A DNA stretch of 64,000 nt, taken from positions 34,189-98,188 of the forward strand of contig NZ_VKHR01000011.1 of assembly GCF_009663145.1 (NCBI RefSeq), given 5' to 3'. A program made the translations under genes and the position numbers. This stretch comes from Shewanella sp. TC10. GTDB taxonomy: Bacteria; Pseudomonadota; Gammaproteobacteria; Enterobacterales; Shewanellaceae. Below the pieces are notes generated by a model, which did not search any database, was not told where the DNA came from, and saw only the letters and a list, made by a program, of their open reading frames with translations. Positions 9,239 to 18,994 of this stretch are shown piece by piece. Each line of letters begins with the position of its first letter. Positions within the stretch are counted from its first letter, which is position 1.

Positions 9239-10306
9239 ATGAAACAAAAGATTTTATTTATCGACAGAGACGGCACCTTAGTTGAAGAGCCTGCGATCGA
9301 TAAGCAATTAGATAGATTAGACAAGCTGGTATTTGAGCCACAAGTCATACCTTCACTATTGAAGCTACAAAATGCAGGTTACCGCCTAGTGATGGTATCG
9401 AATCAGGATGGTTTAGGGACTGACTCATTTCCTCAAGCAGACTTTGACGCCCCTCATAATATGATGATGCAAATATTCGAAAGCCAAGGGGTTAAATTTG
9501 ATGATGTATTGATTTGCCCGCACTTTGATCACGAAAACTGTAGTTGCCGTAAGCCTAAGCTTGGCCTTGTGAAAGATTATCTTACCCAAGGTAAAGTAGA
9601 CTTCACCACTTCAGCTGTCATCGGCGATCGCCACACTGACGTTGAGCTTGCTAATGCCATGGGCATCGCTAGTTTTCAATATCAGCCACAAAGTTTAAAT
9701 TGGCTTGCTATTACTGACGCCCTCCTTAACAAAGGTCGTATTAGTGAAGTGATCCGCACCACCAAAGAAACTGACATTAAAGTCAACATCAATCTAGATG
9801 ATACCAGCAAAGGTAAGATTGATACTGGCATTGGCTTTTTTGACCACATGCTAGATCAAATTCAAACCCATGGTAATTTTAAAATGGATGTGAGTGTTGA
9901 TGGCGATTTAGAAATCGACGATCACCACAGTGTTGAGGACACTGCATTAGCTATAGGCGATGCACTACGCCAAGCATTAGGGGACAAACGAGGCATTGCA
10001 CGCTTTGGCTTTAGTTTACCAATGGACGAAGCGAATGGTGAATGTTTAATGGATATTTCTGGTCGTCCGCTAATCAAATTCAATGCTCAATTTGACCGTG
10101 AAATGGTCGGTGAAATGGCCACAGAAATGGTGCCTCACTTTTTCCGCTCATTTGCAGATGGCTTAAGATGTACTCTGCACATCAGCACGGATGGCGATAA
10201 TGATCACCACAAAGTTGAAGCCTTATTTAAAGTGCTAGGCCGCACATTACGCCAAGCAGTTAAAGTCGAAGGTGATATTTTGCCTTCAAGTAAAGGCGTT
10301 CTTTAA
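9239..10306 (+). CDS. hisB: Bifunctional histidinol-phosphatase / imidazoleglycerol-phosphate dehydratase
   Basis: 355 residues, the usual enterobacterial fusion. Residues 1 to about 165 are a HAD phosphatase with catalytic DRDGT at 9-13, the zinc-binding [15 protein letters not shown] and GDRHTD. The rest is the dehydratase, with manganese-binding HH-containing motifs [27 protein letters not shown] and [12 protein letters not shown]. It therefore performs steps six and eight of the pathway. A GGAAG ribosome binding site precedes the ATG. The gene lies 92 bp after hisC; the gap is AT-rich with short repeats of AAATAAAGAATAT type. Confidence 0.97.
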   Translation: MKQKILFIDRDGTLVEEPAIDKQLDRLDKLVFEPQVIPSLLKLQNAGYRLVMVSNQDGLGTDSFPQADFDAPHNMMMQIFESQGVKFDDVLICPHFDHENCSCRKPKLGLVKDYLTQGKVDFTTSAVIGDRHTDVELANAMGIASFQYQPQSLNWLAITDALLNKGRISEVIRTTKETDIKVNINLDDTSKGKIDTGIGFFDHMLDQIQTHGNFKMDVSVDGDLEIDDHHSVEDTALAIGDALRQALGDKRGIARFGFSLPMDEANGECLMDISGRPLIKFNAQFDREMVGEMATEMVPHFFRSFADGLRCTLHISTDGDNDHHKVEALFKVLGRTLRQAVKVEGDILPSSKGVL

Positions 10307-10317
10307 AGGTTGAATAA

Positions 10318-10962
10318 ATGACAAACTCAACAACAAAAATCAGCAGCGATACTACTGTTATCCTTGATACTGGTTGCGCCAATTTAAGCTCTGTGAAATT
10401 TGCTTTCGAGCGATTACAAGCCGATGTCATTGTTTCAGCAGACCATAAGGTGATTAAATCAGCGGCGCGAGTTGTGCTTCCCGGTGTTGGCACTGCTGGG
10501 GCTGCGATGGATGCATTGGTTAACCGCGATTTAGTTGCCATTATAAAAAGTTTAACCCAGCCTGTAATGGGCGTGTGTTTAGGCATGCAAATGCTCACAC
10601 AAAAATCCTTGGAACACGGCGGCCGGACAGATAAGGATATCGATTGTTTAGGGTTAATCCCGACACAAGTCGATGATTTAGATAGCCAAGGTTTACCTCT
10701 GCCACATATGGGCTGGAATCAAATTAGTGTCACTGACCACCCGCTTTTTCAAGGAATACCTGATGGCAGCTATGTTTACTTTGTTCATAGCTTTAAAGCT
10801 CCTATCAGCGAATACACCATTGCCACATCACAATATGGTGAGCAATTTAGTGCAGCCATAGGCAAAGATAACTTTTTCGGGGTTCAATTCCACCCAGAAA
10901 AAAGCGCTGCAATCGGTTCCAAGATATTACAAAATTTCCTAAATATGGGGAAACCAGCATGA
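10318..10962 (+). CDS. hisH: Imidazole glycerol phosphate synthase, glutaminase subunit
   Basis: 214 residues, class I glutamine amidotransferase. The nucleophile is Cys87 in GVCLGMQML; the His/Glu pair lies in [11 protein letters not shown]. The glycine loop [10 protein letters not shown] forms the oxyanion region. It supplies ammonia to HisF. It begins 11 bp after hisB and its stop overlaps the hisA start (ATGA), so translational coupling is likely. The first dozen residues ([12 protein letters not shown]) extend slightly beyond E. coli HisH. Confidence 0.96.
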   Translation: MTNSTTKISSDTTVILDTGCANLSSVKFAFERLQADVIVSADHKVIKSAARVVLPGVGTAGAAMDALVNRDLVAIIKSLTQPVMGVCLGMQMLTQKSLEHGGRTDKDIDCLGLIPTQVDDLDSQGLPLPHMGWNQISVTDHPLFQGIPDGSYVYFVHSFKAPISEYTIATSQYGEQFSAAIGKDNFFGVQFHPEKSAAIGSKILQNFLNMGKPA

Positions 10963-11696
10963 TTATTCCTGCAATAGATTTAATTGATGGCCAAGTCGTT
11001 AGATTGTATCAAGGTGACTACCAACAAAAGACCACATTTGATTTAAGCCCGCTAGCACAACTGCAATCTTATGAAGCTCAAGGGGCAAATTTACTTCATA
11101 TCGTAGATTTAACGGGCGCTAAAGATCCTGATAAAAGACAAATCAAATTAATCTCAGAGCTTGTCGCTGGCTTAAAAACTGATATACAAGTTGGCGGTGG
11201 TATTCGTAGCGAGCAACAAGTCAAAGAATTACTGGATATCGGCGTAAAACGCGTTGTTATCGGATCGCTTGCGGTAAAAGAGCCTGAACTCGTTAAAAGT
11301 TGGTTTGTAAAATATGGCAGTGAAGCCATTTGTTTGGCCCTTGATGTCAATATTAATGAACAAGGCGAGAAAATCGTCGCGGTTTCAGGCTGGCAAACCG
11401 GTGGTGGTAAATCGCTAGAATCATTAGTCAGCGAATTTAGTAGCGTCGGGCTTAAGCATGCTCTTGTCACTGACATTAGCAGAGACGGTACGCTACAAGG
11501 CGCCAATACAAATTTATATCAAGAACTCGCTGCAAGCTACCCTGAGATTACCTGGCAAGCATCTGGCGGTATCGCTACTCTTGATGATGTTGCCGCAGTT
11601 CGTGACAGTAAAGCTGACGGTATTATCATAGGTAAGGCATTATTGATTGAAAACTTCAGCGTCGAGGAGGCAATAACATGCTGGCCAAACGCTTAG
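10959..11696 (+). CDS. hisA: Phosphoribosylformimino-5-aminoimidazole carboxamide ribotide isomerase
   Basis: 245 residues, a single TIM barrel. The opening [20 protein letters not shown] carries the first catalytic Asp (residue 7), and [12 protein letters not shown] the second. The two phosphate-binding halves are visible as [11 protein letters not shown] and [10 protein letters not shown]. The 4-bp overlap with hisH and the 19-bp overlap with hisF place it in the tightly coupled core of the operon. Confidence 0.97.
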   Translation: MIIPAIDLIDGQVVRLYQGDYQQKTTFDLSPLAQLQSYEAQGANLLHIVDLTGAKDPDKRQIKLISELVAGLKTDIQVGGGIRSEQQVKELLDIGVKRVVIGSLAVKEPELVKSWFVKYGSEAICLALDVNINEQGEKIVAVSGWQTGGGKSLESLVSEFSSVGLKHALVTDISRDGTLQGANTNLYQELAASYPEITWQASGGIATLDDVAAVRDSKADGIIIGKALLIENFSVEEAITCWPNA

Positions 11697-12451
11697 TTCC
11701 TTGCCTTGATGTTAGAGATGGGCAAGTAGTTAAAGGGGTACAGTTTCGCAACCACGAAATCATCGGTGAAATAGAGCCCTTAGCCGCTAGATATGCGCTT
11801 GAAGGTGCTGATGAATTGGTTTTTTATGATATTACTGCTAGTGCCCATGACAGAGTAATTGATAAGTCTTGGGTGAGTCGAGTCGCAGCGCAAATCGATA
11901 TTCCATTTTGTGTTGCTGGCGGAATTAAAACCGTCGAGCAAGCTAGGCAAATGCTGGCTTATGGCGCCGATAAAATTTCGATTAACTCGCCAGCACTTAG
12001 CGACCCAAGCTTAATATCGCGATTACAAGATGAGTTTGGTCGTCAGTGTATCGTCATTGGTATTGATTCATTTTATGACGCTGAATCCAATAGTTATAAA
12101 GTAAAGCAGTTTACTGGCGATGAAGCAGCAACCAAAGACACTCAATGGTATACACAGGATTGGGTTGAAGAAGTGCAAAAGCGAGGTTGCGGCGAAATCG
12201 TGCTGAATGTAATGAATCAAGATGGTGTTCGCGGCGGTTATGATATAAAGCAACTCAGCATAGTTAGAGCCATATGTGACGTGCCATTAATCGCTTCAGG
12301 CGGTGCTGGAACCATGGCGCATTTTAAAGACGTATTTGAACAAGCCAATGTTGATGCAGCCCTTGCTGCCAGTGTATTTCACAAAGGCATAATTGATATC
12401 AATGAGTTAAAGAAATACTTAGCCAATGAGAATATTGCGATACGTCTATAG
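11678..12451 (+). CDS. hisF: Imidazole glycerol phosphate synthase, cyclase subunit
   Basis: 257 residues, TIM barrel homologous to HisA. It opens with [20 protein letters not shown] (catalytic Asp11) and has [26 protein letters not shown] (second catalytic Asp) and [11 protein letters not shown]. It uses ammonia from HisH to make IGP and AICAR. The start lies inside hisA, preceded by GAGGAG within the hisA coding sequence. Confidence 0.97.
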   Translation: MLAKRLVPCLDVRDGQVVKGVQFRNHEIIGEIEPLAARYALEGADELVFYDITASAHDRVIDKSWVSRVAAQIDIPFCVAGGIKTVEQARQMLAYGADKISINSPALSDPSLISRLQDEFGRQCIVIGIDSFYDAESNSYKVKQFTGDEAATKDTQWYTQDWVEEVQKRGCGEIVLNVMNQDGVRGGYDIKQLSIVRAICDVPLIASGGAGTMAHFKDVFEQANVDAALAASVFHKGIIDINELKKYLANENIAIRL

Positions 12452-12548
12452 TTAATGACAAATAGTTAATTACAAATCGTTAATTAAATATAGTCATTTA
12501 AACGCAGCCAAATAAGACAGATGTGCTAATTAACAAGAGAAAAGAATA

Positions 12549-13178
12549 ATGACACAATCTTCAACAGTAAATTTTGATGCTCAAGAGCTGGCGTGGGATA
12601 AACAAGATAATATGATCCCTGCAGTGGTTCAAAATCACCTAACGGGTAAAGTGCTGATGCTTGGCTACATGAACAAAGCCGCATTTGAACATACAATCGC
12701 AACAGGAAAAGTCACCTTCTTTAGCCGCTCAAAGCAGCGTTTATGGACAAAGGGTGAAACTTCTGGCAATACCTTGGATTTAATTGCGATTGACAAAGAT
12801 TGTGATAATGACAGTTTACTAGTGCAAGTTATTCCAAATGGCCCCACTTGTCATACTGGTAGTGAAAGCTGCTGGCCAGATGGTAACGCTCACCCATTTA
12901 TCGACAACTTAACCAACCTTATCATTTCCCGCAAAGGACAAAGTGCAGACTCTAGTTATACCGCCTCTTTATTTGAACGCGGCACGAAAAGAATCGCCCA
13001 AAAAGTGGGTGAAGAAGGCTTAGAAACTGCACTTGCAGCAGCAACCCATGATAAAGAAGAGCTAATTAATGAAGCATCAGATTTGATGTACCATTTAATT
13101 GTGTTGCTTGAAGATCAGCAGCTTTCAATGGCTGAGGTGAATAAAAACCTAATGCAGCGCCATATAAAAAGTCAATAA
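12549..13178 (+). CDS. hisI: Phosphoribosyl-AMP cyclohydrolase / phosphoribosyl-ATP pyrophosphatase
   Basis: 209 residues, the HisIE fusion. The N-terminal cyclohydrolase has [32 protein letters not shown] and the metal-binding stretch around CHTGSESCW. The C-terminal MazG-like pyrophosphatase includes [14 protein letters not shown] and [13 protein letters not shown]. It performs steps two and three of the pathway. It is separated from hisF by 97 bp containing several near-copies of TAGTTAATTACAAA, yet no terminator is visible there, so I keep it in the operon. Confidence 0.96.
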   Translation: MTQSSTVNFDAQELAWDKQDNMIPAVVQNHLTGKVLMLGYMNKAAFEHTIATGKVTFFSRSKQRLWTKGETSGNTLDLIAIDKDCDNDSLLVQVIPNGPTCHTGSESCWPDGNAHPFIDNLTNLIISRKGQSADSSYTASLFERGTKRIAQKVGEEGLETALAAATHDKEELINEASDLMYHLIVLLEDQQLSMAEVNKNLMQRHIKSQ

Positions 13179-13213
13179 GCGTCAGTTTCAATTAATATAA
13201 TGGTCAATAACTG

Positions 13214-13240
13214 AAAAAGGCACCGATTAGGTGCCTTTTT
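13214..13240 (+). terminator. Terminator at the end of the his operon
   Basis: Perfect 11-bp stem AAAAAGGCACC / GGTGCCTTTTT with a five-base loop, ending in T residues, 36 bp after the hisI stop. The A-rich 5' side may also let it serve the convergent DUF4826 gene. Confidence 0.9.
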
Positions 13241-13308
13241 AATGTTGAACGACATATCGCTAGTTTCGAACCTAACTCTGCTAAGTTCAAATCTAATCAA
13301 GAAAGCGC

Positions 13309-13755
13309 TTAAGCCTGCCCTTCCCACAATTTTTCATCATTTTGCATTTTATATAAGCTCTCAGCTCGAGAGACTAATAAGTTAGCAAATTTTAATTGGG
13401 TTTCATCACGTGTAGCCCCAGACTTATGTAGGTTCTCAGCTTTAAGTTGCCACATCATTGAGAAATGACGAATCGCTTCACGAGCGGTCCCAGCCACTTT
13501 CACATCGACATAATCTGAAGGTAAATCACCAGACATAACCCAAAATGTTTGCTTAGTTGGTTGCTTAGATTCCATTTTCCAAATTGCAAGGTATGGCACT
13601 AAGTAACGGCTTTCATCAGCAAGTACTTTAGACGGGATGACCCCTTTCTCAGCGAGGAATCGATTGGCTTTTTGGAATTGCGCTTGGACCCATTGTTGTC
13701 TTTGAACTTCAGGATCTTGTTGTTCTGTTTTCGGCTCAGCCACTGACTCGGTCAT
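13309..13755 (-). CDS. DUF4826 family protein
   Basis: 148 residues, soluble, no signal peptide. The core WVQAQFQKANRFLAEKGVIP, SRYLVPYLAIWKMES, FWVMSGDLPSDYV and AREAIRHFSMMWQLKAENL match what I remember of the DUF4826 family of Shewanella and Vibrio relatives, which has no established function. The first 18 residues are acidic and rich in Gln/Glu. A weak purine-rich ribosome binding site (AGGAAGAA) precedes the ATG. It is convergent with the his operon and divergent from the leucine dehydrogenase gene. Confidence 0.75.
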   Translation of the reverse strand: MTESVAEPKTEQQDPEVQRQQWVQAQFQKANRFLAEKGVIPSKVLADESRYLVPYLAIWKMESKQPTKQTFWVMSGDLPSDYVDVKVAGTAREAIRHFSMMWQLKAENLHKSGATRDETQLKFANLLVSRAESLYKMQNDEKLWEGQA

Positions 13756-13847
13756 TCTTTCTTCCTATTTTATTGTTATATTTGCCATCATAAAAATAAC
13801 ATCAACACCTATAAAAAGGTGACAAATGTAACGAAACGCATAAAAAG

Positions 13848-13883
13848 TTTACGTTTACGTAAAGTGGCAAGCTAAATTGCCAC
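13848..13883. promoter_or_regulatory. Two adjacent palindromes upstream of leucine dehydrogenase
   Basis: The first is TTTACGTTTACGTAAA, a perfect 7-bp inverted repeat with a 2-bp spacer. It is followed directly by GTGGCAA-6-TTGCCAC, another perfect 7-bp inverted repeat. They lie about 135-170 bp before the GTG start of the dehydrogenase. The first has the size and form of a MerR- or TetR-family operator; a LiuR-type regulator of branched-chain amino acid catabolism is a plausible owner, but this is inference. Confidence 0.55.
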
Positions 13884-14018
13884 GTAGATCACAAAATTAT
13901 ATGAATCTAACTTTGTTGAGAGTATCGCTAAATGCTATCGTTCTGCAATAAATAATAACAACCAGTCGTTATCCCGTATCATTCTAACGACTTTTTTATC
14001 GCACAGCGGAGATCACAA

Positions 14019-15050
14019 GTGGCTTTATTTAATCATGTATCGTTTGATAACCACGAACAAGTCGTTTTTTGTCACGATGAAGAAAGTGGCTTAAAAGCAA
14101 TTATTGCAATTCATAACACCAACCTTGGCCCAGCTGTAGGTGGTTGTCGTATGTGGAACTACGATTCAGATGATGAAGCAGTTAACGACGTTTTACGTCT
14201 TTCACGCGGCATGACATACAAAAATGCCCTTGCAGGTTTAACTATGGGCGGTGGTAAGTCAGTGATTATTGCCGATCCTAAAACAACAGATCGTGAAGCA
14301 CTATTCCGCGCATTCGGTCGTTGTATTCATACTCTTGGTGGTAAGTACTTTTCAGCAGAAGATGTTGGCGTTTCAACAGCTGATATCATGATTGCACATC
14401 AAGAAACACCTTACATGGCAGGTCTTGAAGGTAAAAGTGGCGATCCATCTCCTTTCACAGCCCTAGGCACGTATTTAGGTATTAAAGCAGCGGTTAAGCA
14501 TCAACGCGGTCTAGATAGCCTTAAAGGCCTTAAGATTTCAGTACAAGGTGTTGGCCATGTAGGTTACTACTTATGTAAACATTTACATGAAGAAGGCGCT
14601 GAACTTATCGTTACTGATATTCATCAAGCGTCTTTAGATAAAGTGGCTACAGAATTCGGTGCCACGGTAGTTGCACCACAAGACATCTATACCCAAGACG
14701 TTGATGTTTACGCACCATGTGCATTAGGTGCAACGATTAACGACACCACTATTCCGCTATTAAAAGCAACCATAGTGGCAGGTTGTGCAAACAATCAACT
14801 AGCTGAAGTACGTCACGGTGAAACGCTTAAAGCCAATGGCATTTTATACGCTCCAGATTATGTGATTAATGCTGGTGGTATTATTAATGTCTCTTTCGAA
14901 AGTGATTACGACGCGGCTAAATCAACCGCTAAAGTTGAAGAAATCTATAATACGCTAATCAAGATTTTTGATGAAGCAGAAAAGAACAATCGCACCACAG
15001 GTGATGTGGCTGACGACATGGCTCGCGCTATCATTAACGCAGCTAAGTAA
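14019..15050 (+). CDS. Leucine (Leu/Val/Phe-type) dehydrogenase
   Basis: 343 residues, Glu/Leu/Phe/Val dehydrogenase family, at the short length of amino acid dehydrogenases rather than GDH. The N-terminal domain has LGPAVGGCRMWNY and MGGGKSVIIADPKT with the substrate-binding and catalytic lysines; the Rossmann part begins at SVQGVGHVGYYLCKHL. It should oxidatively deaminate leucine, valine or isoleucine to the keto acid with NAD. The start is GTG, with CGGAGAT upstream. Conserved palindromes in the promoter suggest control by a catabolic repressor. Leucine as main substrate is inferred from family similarity. Confidence 0.9.
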   Translation: MALFNHVSFDNHEQVVFCHDEESGLKAIIAIHNTNLGPAVGGCRMWNYDSDDEAVNDVLRLSRGMTYKNALAGLTMGGGKSVIIADPKTTDREALFRAFGRCIHTLGGKYFSAEDVGVSTADIMIAHQETPYMAGLEGKSGDPSPFTALGTYLGIKAAVKHQRGLDSLKGLKISVQGVGHVGYYLCKHLHEEGAELIVTDIHQASLDKVATEFGATVVAPQDIYTQDVDVYAPCALGATINDTTIPLLKATIVAGCANNQLAEVRHGETLKANGILYAPDYVINAGGIINVSFESDYDAAKSTAKVEEIYNTLIKIFDEAEKNNRTTGDVADDMARAIINAAK

Positions 15051-15102
15051 GACCTATTGCTCAGACAATGTGCCCATTGCTACTGACTTAATCGTCTTAT
15101 TT

Positions 15103-15136
15103 AAAGGAGTAACTGTCTACAGTTGCTCCTTTTTTA
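15103..15136 (+). terminator. Terminator of the leucine dehydrogenase gene
   Basis: AAAGGAG-T-AACTGT pairs with ACAGTT-G-CTCCTTT around a short loop, followed by a run of T. It lies 50 bp after the stop. Confidence 0.88.
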
Positions 15137-15313
15137 TATATGTTAGCTTAAGGAGCATAAAGCGTATCTTAAGCAAAAGAATCACAGCCCTTCACTTTCC
15201 CCAAATCACTAACAATTATTTAACTATGTCACCAATCTGACATACTGGCGTCATCTATTATTCAAAAACATGCCATAAGCTAGCCTTGAAATCCATTGAT
15301 AGGCGATGCGTAA

Positions 15314-16216
15314 ATGTCTCAAAGTCATGTTGATAGCAAAGCAAGCTTTAACCCATTTTCCAATGCAAATCTGGCAAATGGTAATGCCCTTCCACCTTCC
15401 AACATTAAACAAAAATTCAATGCGCTTTGGCTTTCAGATGTCCACCTTGGAAGCCTTGATTGTAAAGCAGAGTTTTTACTGAACTTACTCACACAAACTC
15501 AAGCCAAACAGATTTATTTAGTTGGCGATATTATTGATATCTGGGCATTAAAGAAAAGAGTTTATTGGCCTGAGAGCCACAACTTAGTTCTGCAAAAATT
15601 GCTTCAACTCGCTAAAGATGGCACTCAAATAAAGTATATCCCTGGTAATCATGACGAAGCCTTTAAGTCTTATACCGACTTTCATCTATGGGGCATAAGC
15701 ATGGCAAACCAACATATTCATCAATGTATTACTGGTGAAAGAATTCTCATGCTTCACGGCGACCAATTCGATTCAGAAGTTTGTATCAGCCGAACCTACG
15801 CTAAGCTCGGGGATCATCTATACGACGTTTTATTATTTCTTAATCGCAAGTTACATCAAATAAGACACGCTTGTGGATTCTCATACTGGTCATTGGCGAG
15901 CTACGTAAAGCTTAGGGTTAATAAAGCGCAGCACGCAATCGAAATGTATCGCGATGCAGTACTGCGTTATGCCAAAACTCAAGATGTACAAGCAGTTGTC
16001 TGCGGCCATATCCATCAGCCAGAGCTATCACTTCATGACGACATCATTTACGCCAATGATGGCGACTGGGTTGAAAACTGCACACTCATTGCCGAAACCC
16101 TCACTGGCGAACTCCAACTATTACGCTGGAGTGATGAAGCATCAACAACAAAAATGCTGAAGCAATTCCAACTGAATACGCAACAAGCTGATGAATATAA
16201 ACAAAAAGTAGCTTAG
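15314..16216 (+). CDS. LpxH-like metallophosphoesterase
   Basis: 300 residues of the calcineurin-like phosphoesterase fold. Metal ligands are visible in order: DVH at 42-44, GD at 71-72, GNHD at 111-114, MLHGDQFD, and CGHIHQPEL near residue 235. The pattern is that of UDP-2,3-diacylglucosamine hydrolase relatives found in many bacteria besides the true LpxH. The N-terminal 35 residues are polar and Asn/Ser-rich. The next gene, 68 bp downstream, is a predicted lipid acyltransferase fusion, so a role in membrane lipid metabolism is likely; the exact substrate is not known. Confidence 0.8.
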   Translation: MSQSHVDSKASFNPFSNANLANGNALPPSNIKQKFNALWLSDVHLGSLDCKAEFLLNLLTQTQAKQIYLVGDIIDIWALKKRVYWPESHNLVLQKLLQLAKDGTQIKYIPGNHDEAFKSYTDFHLWGISMANQHIHQCITGERILMLHGDQFDSEVCISRTYAKLGDHLYDVLLFLNRKLHQIRHACGFSYWSLASYVKLRVNKAQHAIEMYRDAVLRYAKTQDVQAVVCGHIHQPELSLHDDIIYANDGDWVENCTLIAETLTGELQLLRWSDEASTTKMLKQFQLNTQQADEYKQKVA

Positions 16217-16284
16217 CCGAAAGTCATTGTCACAGTAATGACTAAACCTAGCAAAAACAATAAAAGAATAGAAAGGTCATTATT

Positions 16285-18021
16285 ATGATTTTTACCGTAG
16301 AGAACGTTGTTCAAAAGAACTTACCAAAACTTAATCAAACACCATGGCTTGCCACGCCAACCAAAGCCATGTTGCGCTATTTGCTTAATGAAAAACAATG
16401 TAATGAAATTGCCGCTGAGTTTGCGTATTTAAAAGGGGTCGATTTTGTAGAGCATGTTCTCGATTGTTTCGACTTTAACTATTCAGTACCCAGTAATGAA
16501 ATCGAAAATATTCCTATTGAGGGGCGAGTCGTCATTTACGCAAACCACCCTATTGGCTCGCTTGATGCTTTGGCACTAATAAAACTTATTAGCCAAGTCA
16601 GGCCAGATATCAAAGTCGTCGCCAATGAACTGCTAATGGCATTAGAGCCTATGCATTCTCTCCTTTTACCCGTGAATAACATGTCTGGCGGCACTCCAAG
16701 ACAACATCTTGAAAATATTCACCTTCACCTTAAAAATGAAGGTGCGGTGCTCATCTTTCCATCCGGTGAAGTATCAAGATTACGACCATCTGGCGTGACT
16801 GATTTAAAGTGGCATTCAGGTTTTTTAAAGATGGCGAATACCTGTAATGCTCCTTTATTGCCTATGTATGTTGATGCAAAAAACTCCGCAACCTTTTATG
16901 GTGCATCAATGATATATAAGCCTCTTGCGAGCTTATTGTTAGTAAAAGAAATGTTCAAACAGGCAAAACGCACTATGCCTGTTCGAATTGGTAAGTTAAT
17001 CCCTAAAGAAGCAATTAGCAGTAATGACTTTACCCTTAAAACGAAAGTGCAATTACTCAAAAACCACCTATATCGAATTGGTAAAAACCGCAGTCCGATT
17101 TTTGCAACTCAAAACGCGATAGCCCACCCAGAGTCGCGCAGCGAACTGCAACACGCCCTACAACAGTGTGAATTATTGGGTGAAACCAACGACAACAAAC
17201 AAATATTTCTATATCAACACCATGATTGCAGTCCTATCATGCGTGAAATTGGTCGCTTACGTGAAATAGCCTTTCGCGCAGTCGGTGAAGGAAGCGGCCA
17301 TCGTCGTGATAATGATCAATACGACCCTTATTACCAACACTTAGTTTTGTGGGATAAGGATGCTTTAGAAATTGTGGGGTCATATCGATTTGCCAGTGCT
17401 AAACAAGTTCATGAACAACATGGTAAATCTGCCCTGTATAGCCAGTCCTTATTTAATTACAGCGAAGAATTTGCGCCTTACTTTGAAAATGGTCTGGAGT
17501 TAGGCAGAAGCTTTGTTCAGCCCAAATATTGGGGAAAGCGTAGCCTTGATTATTTATGGCTAGGCATTGGCGCTTATTTGGCTAAAAACCCACAATTTAG
17601 GTATTTATTTGGCCCAGTTTCAATCAGCGATCAATTACCTGAGCAAGCAAAAGAAATGATGGTTCATTTTTACCAACAACATTTTGCTACAGCAGATAAG
17701 CTTGCTCAGTCAAATACCCCATACAAGTTCACAGATGAACGCCTACAACAATTAAACCGTTTATATTCGGATGATGACTATTCAAGTTGCTTTAAGGTGC
17801 TTAAACACACCTTAGCTAATATGGGAGCTGCAGTGCCACCTCTATATAAACAGTACGGTGAACTGTGCCAAGATGACGGAGTGAAGTTCCTTGATTTCGG
17901 TATCGATACCGATTTTGGTAACTGTATAGATGGCTTAGTGCTCGTTGATATACATGCTCTAAAACCTAAAAAAAGGCAACGCTACATTGAGTATCATTTA
18001 AATACTGATAAAAAAGCTTAA
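16285..18021 (+). CDS. OlsF-like bifunctional lipid acyltransferase
   Basis: 578 residues with two acyltransferase parts. The N-terminal half resembles lysophospholipid acyltransferases: YANHPIGSLDALALI (His88 and Asp94, an H-x5-D spacing seen in this subgroup) and IFPSGEVSRLRPSG. The C-terminal half, from about residue 310, is an OlsB/hemolysin-type GNAT-like domain with LREIAFRAVGEGSG, NGLELGRSFVQPKYWGKRSL and FGPVSISDQLP. The same order occurs in OlsF of Serratia, which makes ornithine lipids alone by N-acylating ornithine and then O-acylating lyso-ornithine lipid. I infer the same here. It follows an LpxH-like gene and has GAAAGG before the ATG. Confidence 0.8.
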   Translation: MIFTVENVVQKNLPKLNQTPWLATPTKAMLRYLLNEKQCNEIAAEFAYLKGVDFVEHVLDCFDFNYSVPSNEIENIPIEGRVVIYANHPIGSLDALALIKLISQVRPDIKVVANELLMALEPMHSLLLPVNNMSGGTPRQHLENIHLHLKNEGAVLIFPSGEVSRLRPSGVTDLKWHSGFLKMANTCNAPLLPMYVDAKNSATFYGASMIYKPLASLLLVKEMFKQAKRTMPVRIGKLIPKEAISSNDFTLKTKVQLLKNHLYRIGKNRSPIFATQNAIAHPESRSELQHALQQCELLGETNDNKQIFLYQHHDCSPIMREIGRLREIAFRAVGEGSGHRRDNDQYDPYYQHLVLWDKDALEIVGSYRFASAKQVHEQHGKSALYSQSLFNYSEEFAPYFENGLELGRSFVQPKYWGKRSLDYLWLGIGAYLAKNPQFRYLFGPVSISDQLPEQAKEMMVHFYQQHFATADKLAQSNTPYKFTDERLQQLNRLYSDDDYSSCFKVLKHTLANMGAAVPPLYKQYGELCQDDGVKFLDFGIDTDFGNCIDGLVLVDIHALKPKKRQRYIEYHLNTDKKA

Positions 18022-18150
18022 AGCGCTATCACTTCAACATCAGCAAGCATTGATAAAATTGTTGGTTTAGATATTAACTATAACCTTGGGATGATTTGTT
18101 CACTTTACAATTGTCTGATATAAATAGATTAATTGAAAAGGAGAAACATT

Positions 18151-18570
18151 ATGGTCACAATTGAGCAAATCATGAGCCCAAGGGTTGTCACCGTAGAAAT
18201 GGATGATCGCATCAGCACTGCCAAAGAAATCTTTGATAATGTGCCTTTTCATCACTTAGTCGTGTTGGATGAAAACAAAACAATATCTGGGATTTTGGCA
18301 CGTACTGATTTAATCAATGCCATCAGCCCCAACTTAGGTACAGCGGCGGAGCTCACTCGTGATATTGAAACCCTAAATAAACGAGTGCATCAGGTCATGG
18401 CCCATGGTCCAATTTCTGTGGCTCCTTCCCTCGATATTGATACTGCTGCGCAATTAATGTTAACCAAAGGAATAACTTGTTTTCCTGTTTTACAAGAAGA
18501 TGAATTAATTGGAATCGTCAGCTGGCGAGATTTACTAGGTCATTATTGTGGATTAACTAAAGGCCAATAA
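18151..18570 (+). CDS. CBS domain protein
   Basis: 139 residues made almost entirely of two CBS motifs: residues about 3-60 (MSPRVVTVEMDDRISTAKEI, HHLVVLDENKTISGILARTD) and about 80-135 (ISVAPSLDIDTAAQLML, CFPVLQEDELIGIVSWRDLL). Such stand-alone pairs bind adenosine nucleotides and often sense energy state; the partner is unknown. I start at ATG 18151, with AAGGAG seven bases upstream; the frame extends to a TTG at 18133 but that would overlap the ribosome binding site. The stop codon is the first part of a long tandem repeat. Confidence 0.88.
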   Translation: MVTIEQIMSPRVVTVEMDDRISTAKEIFDNVPFHHLVVLDENKTISGILARTDLINAISPNLGTAAELTRDIETLNKRVHQVMAHGPISVAPSLDIDTAAQLMLTKGITCFPVLQEDELIGIVSWRDLLGHYCGLTKGQ

Positions 18571-18745
18571 CTAAGAACAGTAACTAAGAACAGTAACTAA
18601 GAACAGTAACTAAGAACAGTAACTAAGAACAGTAACTAAGAACAGTAACTAAGAACAGTAACTAAGAACAGTAACTAAGAACAGTAACTAAGAACAGTAA
18701 CTAAGAACAGTAACTAAGAACAGTAACTAAGAACAGTAACTAAAG
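18569..18745. repeat. Tandem array of 13 units of 13 bp
   Basis: The unit AACTAAGAACAGT is repeated 13 times without a single mismatch (169 bp), followed by a partial unit AACTAAAG. The array begins within the TAA stop of the CBS gene. Perfect identity points to recent expansion by slippage or unequal recombination. The unit contains TAA or TAG in more than one frame, so no read-through product is expected. Confidence 0.97.
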
Positions 18746-18994
18746 TTAAACAGCTAAAACCAACAATAGAATAAGCGATTGTTTTAAAAGGTTTATTGCA
18801 ATTCAACATTCAAAACCTATAAAGAACACCTTTAGCTTAAAAGCGTTTTTTGTCAATTAAAAATAATTAAAATAAAATTCTTTAGCCTCAACAAACACAT
18901 ACCCTTTGATTCAAAAAAACTTCATTTTACTCGCTGGAAAACGTCACATTTGTCTGCTTATCTTAAGGTAGGTTCACAGGCCAAGGAGACACTC
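18746..18994. other. AT-rich intergenic region after the tandem array
   Basis: No gene, terminator or clear promoter seen, apart from an AAAACGTCACATTTGTC stretch shortly before the next gene. Confidence 0.5.

Noticed and set aside
11096..11506. Long antisense frames within his genes
   Set aside because: Mirror frames of well-conserved genes, with no independent signals.
14968..15240. 90-codon frame at the end of the leucine dehydrogenase gene
   Set aside because: It is an out-of-frame shadow that runs across the terminator.
18569..18745. 13-bp array as a CRISPR
   Set aside because: Units are directly adjacent with no spacers and far too short.
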